Assembly: GCA_001303665.1 (NCBI GenBank)
Contig: LJUF01000172.1
Location: 1-7,225, forward strand
DNA: 7,225 bases
Direction: 5' to 3'
DNA from: Phycisphaerae bacterium SM23_33
Lineage (GTDB): Bacteria > Planctomycetota > Phycisphaerae > SM23-33
Shown here: one piece after another, positions 1-4,988 of the stretch
Numbering within the stretch: position 1 is the stretch's first letter
Layout: every line of letters begins with the position of its first letter
The notes under the pieces: model-generated
The model's database searches: none
Told to the model about the DNA's origin: nothing
Seen by the model: the letters and a program-made list of their open reading frames with translations, nothing else
Position numbers and translations under genes: made by a program

Positions 1-118
1 GGGGCGGCGGGGAGGGGTCAACACCGCCTTTCAGGGTCGCGCAACAGCCGGCCGGGCCGGTCGTTAAGGGTCGGCGGCGTGCAGGCCGGCGGCGGCAAAG
101 TGACTGGCAGTCGTTGGA

Positions 119-216
119 CTTCAGACTTCAGGCTTCAGACTTCAGGCTTCAGGCTTCGGGCTTCAGAGTTCAGACTTCAGGCTTCAGACTTCAGGCTTCG
201 GGCTTCAGACTTCAGG
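119..216. repeat. Tandem heptamer array, 14 units of CTTCAGR
   Basis: Fourteen contiguous 7-bp units run without any gap. Most are CTTCAGA or CTTCAGG. The exceptions are CTTCGGG (twice, at 154-160 and 196-202) and GTTCAGA (once, at 168-174). A degraded fifteenth unit, CCTGAGG, follows at 217-223. The three-unit block CTTCAGG-CTTCGGG-CTTCAGA occurs at 147-167 and again at 189-209, 42 bp (six units) apart, so part of the array probably grew by duplicating a larger block. The array lies about 145 bp upstream of the likely radical SAM start. It resembles in form the short tandemly repeated repetitive (STRR) heptamers known from cyanobacteria; kinship with them is not implied. Its function is unknown. 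Confidence 0.95.
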
Positions 217-251
217 CCTGAGGAAACGGCCCCTGCGGCCGGGGGCGGCGT

Positions 252-281
252 TTGCCTTGCGGCGACTTGCCGGGATAGAAT
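252..281 (+). promoter_or_regulatory. Candidate sigma-70-type promoter before the radical SAM gene
   Basis: A TAGAAT hexamer at 276-281 matches the TATAAT consensus at five of six positions. TTGCCT at 252-257, 18 bp upstream, matches TTGACA at four of six. Transcription would begin near 288, giving a leader of about 75 nt before the start proposed at 362. The -35 is weak and no transcript data exist, so this is only a plausible site. Confidence 0.3.
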
Positions 282-361
282 TCGCAGATGCCCGCGGCGG
301 GTGATGTCCGCTCGTGTGCTGGCCGCGTGTGGGGCGGTCCGAGGCGCCGCGGGGGCGTGAG

Positions 362-1384
362 TTGGCGGTGGCCCGATTGAGGCAAGCCGGCAGGGTGCTG
401 TGGAAGGTCTTGCACTCCAGGTGCAACTCCAGGCCATTTTCGCTATCCCATCTGGTCACCAGGAGATGCGACTGCCGCTGCCAGACGTCTATGGTCGAGC
501 CCCGATGTACATCGGGGCGGCCCGGAGGAGCTGAGCGGGCAGGAGATAGCCCGGCTGTACGGACAGGCGCGGGACCTGGGCTTCGTGATGAACGCCATCT
601 GGGGCGGGGAGCCGCTGTTGAGGCAGGACCTGTCGGAGATCGCACGCAGCTCCGGGGCCAGCGGCCTGGTGACGACCATCATCACCAACGGCTATTACCT
701 GGGGGCAGGCTGGGCGAGCTTTCGCGCTACGTGGACTGCTTCATAGTCTCTCTGGACGAGGTAGGCCAAAGGCATGACGCGATGCGGGGGAAAGAGGGCA
801 TATTCGAAAGGGCGATCAGGGGCATCCAGAGGGCAAAGGGATGTCCGGGCATCAAGGTCATGATAAACAGCGTCTTCAGCAAGCTGAACCTGGGTGCCGT
901 CGAAGGGCTGGTCCACCTGGCCGATGAGCTTGGCGTGCCGATCTACCTGTGCCCGATAGAAACAGGCATCGGGAGGGCCGGCTTTGCGGAAAGCAAGGAA
1001 GGTCTTGGGGCGAGCCCGCAGGAGTTGGAGGAGTTTGCCAGAACGGTCATGGGATTGAAGAGGCGCGGGTTCAGGATCAACAACTCGCTGACCTATCTGC
1101 GGACCTTCATTGGCGGGAAGAAGCCGTTCCGGTGTCATACTCAGAAGGTCGCGGTCAGCATTGACGCCAACGGCGACGTGAAGAACTGCATCGCCCGCGA
1201 GCCGTTCGGCAACGTGAGCCGGACCCCGCTCAGGGAGATCCTGGAATCTGAAAGGGTGAGGCAGGCCAGGAGGCAGTCGGAAAGCTGCCATGCCTGCAAC
1301 AACCCCGACGTGATCGACTGCTCCTATGTCTGGGAGCTGCGACCGGAAAGCGTCTGGAGCTTCGCCAGGGTGTTTCTTGACTGA
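362..1384 (+). pseudogene. Radical SAM/SPASM-type protein gene, disrupted by two frameshifts
   Basis: Radical SAM enzymes bind a [4Fe-4S] cluster through CxxxCxxC and cleave S-adenosylmethionine. The substrate here is unknown. Homologous sequence is split over frames. Bases 362-~490 encode the N-terminus (SRPFSLSHLVTRRC...) with the cluster motif at 467-490. Bases ~519-703 continue one frame over, with EELSGQEIARLYGQ, the GGEP SAM-binding motif (603-614) and TTIITNGYY. Bases 704-1384 return to the first frame (ELSRYVDCFIVSLDE..., then a Cys-rich SPASM-like tail: FRCHT, VKNCI, SCHACNN, IDCSY). The first break coincides with a 20-bp palindrome. The second lies at a G5 run, where one extra G restores YYLGGRLGELSRYVD. 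The third motif cysteine is Ser (TCT, 488-490). The start, TTG 362 or GTG 368, is uncertain. A 356-residue ORF spans everything, but its middle is out of frame. It is a decayed gene or carries sequence errors. Confidence 0.82.
499..518. repeat. 20-bp perfect palindrome inside the radical SAM gene
   Basis: GCCCCGATGTACATCGGGGC is identical to its own reverse complement, with the axis between 508 and 509. It lies exactly where the radical SAM reading frame changes, between the cluster motif and the GPEELSG segment. Re-joining the flanking frames needs removal of a segment whose length is one more than a multiple of three, for example 19 or 22 bp, which fits an inserted palindromic element of about this size. 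There is no second copy in the window. It could be a small interspersed palindromic repeat or a protein-binding site. Confidence 0.8.
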
Positions 1385-1393
1385 GTGTTGGAA

Positions 1394-1410
1394 CGGATCG
1401 TTTCGATCCG
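1394..1410 (+). terminator. Hairpin just after the radical SAM stop codon
   Basis: CGGATCG, a TTT loop and CGATCCG form a perfect 7-bp stem that begins 10 bp after the TGA at 1382-1384. No T-run follows (ACAAGAAGG), so it is not a classical intrinsic terminator. It may protect a transcript end or act with Rho. Confidence 0.35.
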
Positions 1411-1526
1411 ACAAGAAGGAATGGCGGGGTGCCTTTTCGAAGCGGACTATGGGGGAGAGCTCGCTATGCGGCGCCGGCGATGTTTGCCGAATATCTTGTG
1501 GCACAAGCAGTTACGTTCGGCCGGCA

Positions 1527-1552
1527 GGTTTGGCGCTCGGGCGCCGCAAACC
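1527..1552. terminator. Possible bidirectional hairpin near the activator 3' end
   Basis: GGTTTGGCGC, a TCGG loop, then GCGC, a two-base CG bulge and CAAACC form a stem of ten pairs. It lies about 55 bp beyond the stop codon of the minus-strand activator and about 140 bp beyond the radical SAM stop. Neither side has a T-run, so a role in termination is only suggested by its place between converging genes. Confidence 0.25.
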
Positions 1553-1606
1553 AGGTGCACATCGCGCACAAGGGCCATACGCCGCAGAGCTGGCCGGCTG
1601 GGCGGG

Positions 1607-3106
1607 CTATTTGGGGATGGAGATGCGGTACTTCTTGAGGCGGTAGCGGAGGTTGTCGCGGGAGATGCCCAGGGCCTTGGCGGCGCGGGTCTGGTTCCAG
1701 TTGCTCTCGCGCAGGGCCTTGAGGATGAGGGATTGCTCGACCTCGGCGAGGGTGTTGCCGGCGACCTCGCCGCCGGGGCGTTCGGTGACCTCCGGCGGCA
1801 GTTGGGCCAGGTCGATCTTGCCGTCCTCGGCCAGCAGGCAGGCCCGCTCCAGCAGGTTCTGCAATTCGCGGATGTTGCCGGGGTAGTCGTAGGCCTTCAG
1901 GGCGGCCATGGCCCGGTCGGTGACGGTGGGGCGGGGGATCTTCAGCTCGCGGGTGAGCTTCGTCAGGAAATGCTCCACCAGGGCGGGGATGTCCTCGCGG
2001 CGGTGGCGCAGCGGCGGGACGGCGATGGGGAAGACGTTCAGCCGGTAGTACAGGTCTTCGCGGAAACGTCCCTGGGTTTTCTCGGCCTCCAGGTCGCGGT
2101 TGCTGGCGGCGATGACGCGGACGTCGGCGCCGATGGTGCGGGTGCCGCCGACGCGGACGAACTCCTTTTCCTGGAGGACGCGGAGCAGCTTGACCTGGAT
2201 GGCGGGTGCGATCTCGCCGATCTCGTCGAGGAAGATGCTGCCGCCGTCGGCCAGCTCGAAGCGTCCCAGGCGTCTGCCGGTGGCGCCGGTGAAGGCCCCG
2301 GCCTCGTGGCCGAACAGCTCGCTTTCCAGCAGGGTCTCCGGCAGGGCGGCGCAGTTGACGGGGATGAAGGGGGCGTCGCGGCGGGGGGAGCTGTCGTGGA
2401 TGGTGCGGGCGGCCAGCTCCTTGCCCACGCCGCTGGGGCCCAGCAGCAGCACGGTGGCGGTGGAGCCGGCCACGCGGTGGATGAGGTCTTTGACCTGCCC
2501 CATGGCGGGGGACTGCCCCAGCATGCGGGTGTCGCCGCGGAGGGTTTCCTTCAGGCCGCGGTTTTCGCGGGAGATGCGGTCGTAGCCGCGGGCGTTGGCG
2601 GCGGCGATGGCGGCCAGGTTGGCGAAGATCTGGGCCAGCTCGCGGTCGCCCTCGCCGAAGCGTTCGCTGCCGACGGGGTTGATGACCTCCACCACGCCCA
2701 GCACCTCGCCCTTGTGGACCAGCGGGGCGGCCACGAGGCTGCGGGTGCGGAAGGCCAGCAGGGCGTCGAACTCCTTGTAGTGGGACTTTTCGCGGGAGAC
2801 GTCGTGGTGGACCTGGGCCTGGCGGGCGGTGATGGCCTGCCCGGAAAGCCCGGCGCCCATGTCGTATTCCAGCCCCAGCAGCTGGTCAGAGCGGTCGCCG
2901 ACGACGGCGGCGAAGACCTGCTTGCGGCGGGTCTTGTCCAGCATGATGACGCTGGCGGCCTCGGCCCGCATGACCGCGGCGGCCGCCCGGGCGATGGTGC
3001 CCAAGGTCTCCTCCAGCCCCTGTGCGGCGTTGATGGCGGCGGAGGCGTCCAGCAGGGAAGACAGGGTCTCCCGAGGCAGATCCTTCGTGGAGAGCGTGGC
3101 ACACAT
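1607..3106 (-). CDS. Sigma-54-dependent transcriptional activator (GAF, AAA+, Fis HTH)
   Basis: A 499-residue enhancer-binding protein that would hydrolyse ATP to remodel sigma-54 RNA polymerase at target promoters. Residues ~15-175 form a GAF-type sensor domain (AAPLVHKGEVLGVVEVIN), followed by a short charged linker. The AAA+ core spans ~195-430, with Walker A GPSGVGKE (223-230), the sigma-54 contact loop GAFTGA (270-275), Walker B GGSIFLDE (288-295), sensor I AASNRD (333-338), RFREDLYYRL (347-356) carrying the likely arginine fingers, and sensor II YPGNIREL (408-415). A Fis-type helix-turn-helix closes the protein (~453-495, NQTRAAKALGISRDNLRYRL). There is no N-terminal receiver domain, so control is probably by a small ligand or redox signal at the GAF domain, as in the NifA/NorR/FhlA group; the ligand is unknown. 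The ATG is preceded by AGGAAA. The length is normal and all catalytic motifs are intact. The target genes cannot be told from the window. Confidence 0.97.
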   Translation of the reverse strand: MCATLSTKDLPRETLSSLLDASAAINAAQGLEETLGTIARAAAAVMRAEAASVIMLDKTRRKQVFAAVVGDRSDQLLGLEYDMGAGLSGQAITARQAQVHHDVSREKSHYKEFDALLAFRTRSLVAAPLVHKGEVLGVVEVINPVGSERFGEGDRELAQIFANLAAIAAANARGYDRISRENRGLKETLRGDTRMLGQSPAMGQVKDLIHRVAGSTATVLLLGPSGVGKELAARTIHDSSPRRDAPFIPVNCAALPETLLESELFGHEAGAFTGATGRRLGRFELADGGSIFLDEIGEIAPAIQVKLLRVLQEKEFVRVGGTRTIGADVRVIAASNRDLEAEKTQGRFREDLYYRLNVFPIAVPPLRHRREDIPALVEHFLTKLTRELKIPRPTVTDRAMAALKAYDYPGNIRELQNLLERACLLAEDGKIDLAQLPPEVTERPGGEVAGNTLAEVEQSLILKALRESNWNQTRAAKALGISRDNLRYRLKKYRISIPK

Positions 3107-3120
3107 CTTCTGCGTTTCCT

Positions 3121-3138
3121 GCCGGCCGCAAGGCCGGC
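3121..3138 (-). promoter_or_regulatory. Hairpin abutting the activator's ribosome binding site
   Basis: A perfect 7-bp G/C stem (GCCGGCC with GGCCGGC) closes a 4-nt loop. In the activator's mRNA the hairpin ends directly before the AGGAAA ribosome binding sequence (complement of 3115-3120), which lies 8 nt before the ATG. Such a stem could limit ribosome access or stabilise the 5' end. Read on the plus strand the loop is GCAA, a GNRA tetraloop, but no plus-strand transcript is expected here unless one starts further left. Confidence 0.4.
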
Positions 3139-3164
3139 TGAAGTTTGTTTTGCCGCGGGGGGGC

Positions 3165-3183
3165 GGTCAAGAAAAAATTGACC
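3165..3183. promoter_or_regulatory. Inverted repeat GGTCAA-N7-TTGACC in the divergent region
   Basis: Two perfect 6-bp half-sites flank the A-rich spacer GAAAAAA between the activator (minus) and the sigma factor (plus). The right half, TTGACC (3178-3183), is also the -35 hexamer of the plus-strand promoter. The left half read on the minus strand is another TTGACC that could serve as a -35 for the activator, although no good -10 follows it (best is CAAACT at 17-bp spacing, three of six). The layout fits either back-to-back promoters or an operator through which a dimer could control both directions. Confidence 0.45.
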
Positions 3184-3207
3184 TCCCGGCGAAGCCCCAC
3201 CTATCAT
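3178..3207 (+). promoter_or_regulatory. Sigma-70-type promoter of the ECF sigma/anti-sigma operon
   Basis: TTGACC (3178-3183) and TATCAT (3202-3207) each match the consensus hexamers at five of six positions, with an 18-bp spacer. Transcription would start near 3214, leaving a leader of about 105 nt before the sigma factor ATG. The -35 overlaps an inverted repeat, which suggests repression or activation at this site. This is the best promoter match I found in the window. Confidence 0.6.
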
Positions 3208-3216
3208 GCCGCCCGA

Positions 3217-3265
3217 GGAGCGTGGCAGGCACTCCCCTGCGTGCCGCGTGGGAAGGCGTCGCTCC
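3217..3265 (+). other. Potential structured 5' leader of the sigma factor mRNA
   Basis: Just after the predicted transcription start, GGAGCG (3217-3222) can pair with CGCTCC (3260-3265), enclosing an inner stem of GGCAC (3228-3232) with GTGCC (3241-3245). This nested arrangement would fold the first third of the roughly 105-nt leader. It matches no riboswitch class I can recognise. In such G/C-rich DNA, pairing of this length can also occur by chance. Confidence 0.25.
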
Positions 3266-3318
3266 GTTGGGCGGGCTTGCCGCCACCTTTTTCCCAGGCG
3301 CTGCACATTGGCGTGACC

Positions 3319-3951
3319 ATGAGCGACCCCGGACGCGCTGACGAAAGGGCCGAGCCGACCGCATCCGACGAGGAGCTGCTGCTGCAATACGTCCAGGGGG
3401 AGGCGGCCGCCTTCGAGGCCCTGGTTCGCCGGTATCGCCGGGAATTGTTCCATTTTCTGGCCCGGTTTCTGGGCGATCCGGTGCTGGCCGAGGACGTCTT
3501 CCAGGAAACGTTCCTTCAGGTGCACCTTTCGTCGGGGGGGTTCGACTTCAGCCGCCGGCTGAAGCCGTGGCTGTTCACGATAGCGGCGAACAAGGCCCGG
3601 GACGCCCTCCGCAGTCGGTTCCGCCGGCCGGCGGCCGAACTGGACGCGGAGGTGGCCGCTGGCGAGGCCGACAGCATCCGTTACGTAGACCTCATGCCCG
3701 CAAATGTCCCGCCTCCCACCGAGATTGCTGAGAACCGGGAGACCTCCCAGGCCGTAAAGAATATCGTCCGGCAGATGCCCGAGGGCCTGCGGACGGTGCT
3801 GCTGCTGAGTTACTTTCACCAGTTTTCGTACAAGGACATTGCTGAGATCCTGCACGTCCCGCTGGGGACGGTAAAGAGCCGGCTTCACGTCGCGGTGAAG
3901 GAATTCGCCAGGAGATGGAAGGCGGCGTCCGGGAAGCAAGACCATGACTGA
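3319..3951 (+). CDS. ECF-type (extracytoplasmic function) RNA polymerase sigma factor
   Basis: A 210-residue sigma-70-family protein with only regions 2 and 4, the typical ECF layout, which would direct RNA polymerase to a small regulon. Region 2 lies at ~20-100 (EAAAFEALVRRYRRELFHFL, then DPVLAEDVFQETFLQVH, then RLKPWLFTIAANKARDALR). Region 4 lies at ~147-197 (MPEGLRTVLLLSYFHQFSY, then KDIAEILHVPLGTVKSRLH), with a clear helix-turn-helix for -35 recognition. An acidic/Pro-rich linker of ~45 residues separates them. The ATG at 3319 is chosen because homology starts soon after it and the upstream part of the frame (from 3145) reads as non-coding sequence over the promoter. No strong ribosome binding sequence precedes it, so translation may be weak or leader-dependent. 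Its last 8 bp overlap the next gene, its probable anti-sigma factor. The regulon is unknown. Confidence 0.95.
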   Translation: MSDPGRADERAEPTASDEELLLQYVQGEAAAFEALVRRYRRELFHFLARFLGDPVLAEDVFQETFLQVHLSSGGFDFSRRLKPWLFTIAANKARDALRSRFRRPAAELDAEVAAGEADSIRYVDLMPANVPPPTEIAENRETSQAVKNIVRQMPEGLRTVLLLSYFHQFSYKDIAEILHVPLGTVKSRLHVAVKEFARRWKAASGKQDHD

Positions 3952-4906
3952 GAGGGACCGAGACGAGCAGTGGCTGATTGACCTGGTGCTGGGGCGGTGC
4001 GATGCCGCGGCCGCGGAGGAGGCCCGCAGGCGCCTGGAATCGGATGCGGGCTTCTCCGCCCTCCGCGCCGACGTCGCCAACGCCCTGTCCGCCCTGGGCG
4101 CATATTCGGCCGCCGAGCCGCCGGAAGACCTGGTGGACCGGACCATGGCCCGCATCCGGGCCGTCCGCCGCACCGAGGCCCTGCTGGAGGCCGCCCCCAT
4201 CGAGCCCGAGGCCCGCAGGCGCGTCTTCAGTTTCCGCGAGCTGGCGGCGCTGGCGGCGGTGGCGGTCCTGGCGGTGGGGATTCTGCTGCCGTCGCTGTGG
4301 AAGGCTCACCAGCAGGCGCAGAAGGCCCTGTGCGGCAACAACCTCGCGGCCATCTTCACCGGCGTGAGCCATTATGCCAACGGCAACAACGAAGCCCTGC
4401 CCAGCGTCCGGGGCGAGTCCTGGGTGGACGCCAGCAACTCCGCGGGGCTGTTCCTGCTGGTGCGGAATGACTATGCCGCTCCGGAGGTTTTCCAGTGCCC
4501 GGCCGCCGGTGGCCAGTCCTTCGTGGTCCAGCAGGGCATGTTCGATTTCCCTTCGCCGAAGAGCATCGGCTACAGCTATCAGCACAGCCTGGACGGGCCG
4601 ATCCGGCGGGATGATCCCGAACTGCTGCGCGTGGCCGAGGAGTTTCCCATCCTGGGCGACACCAGCCCCATGTTCGCCGGCGGGAAGTTCCACCCGGACC
4701 GCGTTGGCCGGCGGGTCAGTGAAAACCACGGCAACACCGGTCAGAACACCCTGCGCCTGGACGGCAGCGTGTTCTGGGCGACGCACGCCAACGTGGGCGT
4801 GGACGGCGACAACATCTACCTGGTCAGGGGGGTCTTGAAGTACACGGGCGTGGAGAGGCCCGCTTCCAAGACCGACACCTTCCTGGTTCACCAGGCCGGG
4901 CGGTAG
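3944..4906 (+). CDS. Membrane anti-sigma factor fused to a pseudopilin-like (H-X9-DG/DUF1559-type) domain
   Basis: A 320-residue single-pass protein, probably the regulator of the sigma factor encoded just before it: its ATG overlaps the sigma stop (ATGACTGA). Residues ~1-93 look like an anti-sigma cytoplasmic domain (LIDLVLGRCDAAAAEEARRR, then PPEDLVDRTMARI), but without the HxxxCxxC zinc motif. One membrane segment follows (~100-117). Residues 94-~155 align with a type IV prepilin/pseudopilin N-terminus: VFSFREL in place of GFTLIEL, a hydrophobic helix ending LLPSL, then QAQKALCGNNLAAIF and YANGNNEALP. Later come FQCPAA (C185) and ENHGNTGQNTLRLDGS, with His262 ten residues before Asp273-Gly274, one more than the usual H-X9-DG. 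The -1 glycine needed by prepilin peptidase is Val94, so cleavage is not expected and the outer domain probably stays anchored as a sensor. The anti-sigma role is inferred from context and weak sequence resemblance. Confidence 0.85.
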   Translation: MTERDRDEQWLIDLVLGRCDAAAAEEARRRLESDAGFSALRADVANALSALGAYSAAEPPEDLVDRTMARIRAVRRTEALLEAAPIEPEARRRVFSFRELAALAAVAVLAVGILLPSLWKAHQQAQKALCGNNLAAIFTGVSHYANGNNEALPSVRGESWVDASNSAGLFLLVRNDYAAPEVFQCPAAGGQSFVVQQGMFDFPSPKSIGYSYQHSLDGPIRRDDPELLRVAEEFPILGDTSPMFAGGKFHPDRVGRRVSENHGNTGQNTLRLDGSVFWATHANVGVDGDNIYLVRGVLKYTGVERPASKTDTFLVHQAGR

Positions 4907-4936
4907 TCAGCGAGCCGGCGGGGGGGTGCCCGGCGG

Positions 4937-4965
4937 TGTACAAATGCCCCGCCTTTGCCTACAAT
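4937..4965 (+). promoter_or_regulatory. Sigma-70-type promoter before the exported protein/aroB pair
   Basis: TACAAT (4960-4965) matches the -10 consensus at five of six positions. TGTACA (4937-4942) matches the -35 at four of six, with an ideal 17-bp spacer. Transcription would start near 4972, giving a short leader of about 17 nt that contains the GGAG ribosome binding site. This makes the downstream pair a transcription unit separable from the sigma/anti-sigma operon, although read-through is possible because no clear terminator follows 4906. Confidence 0.5.
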
Positions 4966-4988
4966 CACTTCCCGCGCGGAGATCGGTC

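Larger units (their letters stand above)
1..361. other. Intergenic region without a convincing gene
   Basis: No reading frame here looks like a real protein. The frames crossing 119-216 only translate a short tandem repeat into a seven-residue periodic peptide. At the very left edge one frame is open from base 2 to a TAA at 65-67 (about 21 Gly/Arg/Ala-rich residues). It could be the tail of an upstream gene, but the fragment is too short and too low in complexity to claim. The stretch holds the heptamer array (119-216), a weak G/C hairpin without a T-run (229-233 pairing with 242-246), and a candidate promoter (252-281) in front of the radical SAM gene. Confidence 0.6.
1385..1606. other. Gap between convergent genes; hairpins only
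   Basis: The radical SAM remnant (plus) and the sigma-54 activator (minus) end toward each other across this stretch. I see no protein with recognisable features. ORFs that begin here and run rightward are antisense shadows of the activator. Two inverted repeats are present (1394-1410 and 1527-1552), listed separately as possible transcript ends. A TGGCAC at 1499-1504 has no matching -12 element for a sigma-54 promoter. Confidence 0.6.

Noticed and set aside
119..216. CRISPR array
   Set aside because: The units are 7 bp and contiguous with no spacers, so this is a simple tandem repeat.
79..360. 93-residue ORF with a periodic SDFRL/ASDFR peptide
   Set aside because: The periodicity is only the translation of the 7-bp DNA repeat at 119-216 (seven residues per 21 bp). 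The rest has no protein-like character and no ribosome binding site.
701..707. Programmed -1 ribosomal frameshift at the G5 run
   Set aside because: The direction fits, but the codons CTG GGG GCA do not form a good slippery heptamer, because the A-site pairing would be lost after the shift. The gene also has a second frame break and a lost cluster cysteine, so decay or error is likelier.
1499..1515. Possible sigma-54 promoter (TGGCAC at 1499-1504)
   Set aside because: The -24 hexamer is good, but no GC-containing -12 element is present at the required spacing.
1385..3181. 598-residue plus-strand ORF
   Set aside because: Antisense to the clearly real sigma-54 activator. Its Ala/Gly/Asp/Val-rich composition is the usual shadow of a G/C-rich gene.
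2551..4200. 549-residue minus-strand ORF
   Set aside because: It spans the activator in a wrong frame, the promoter region and the antisense of the sigma factor. The Arg/Pro/Ser-rich composition shows it is not a gene.
3692..4891. 399-residue minus-strand ORF
   Set aside because: Antisense to the sigma and anti-sigma genes, both of which have clear family features.
4914..4934. Intrinsic terminator after the anti-sigma gene
   Set aside because: Only a 5-bp stem (GCCGG/CCGGC) with an 11-nt G-rich loop and no T-run. The evidence is too weak to list.
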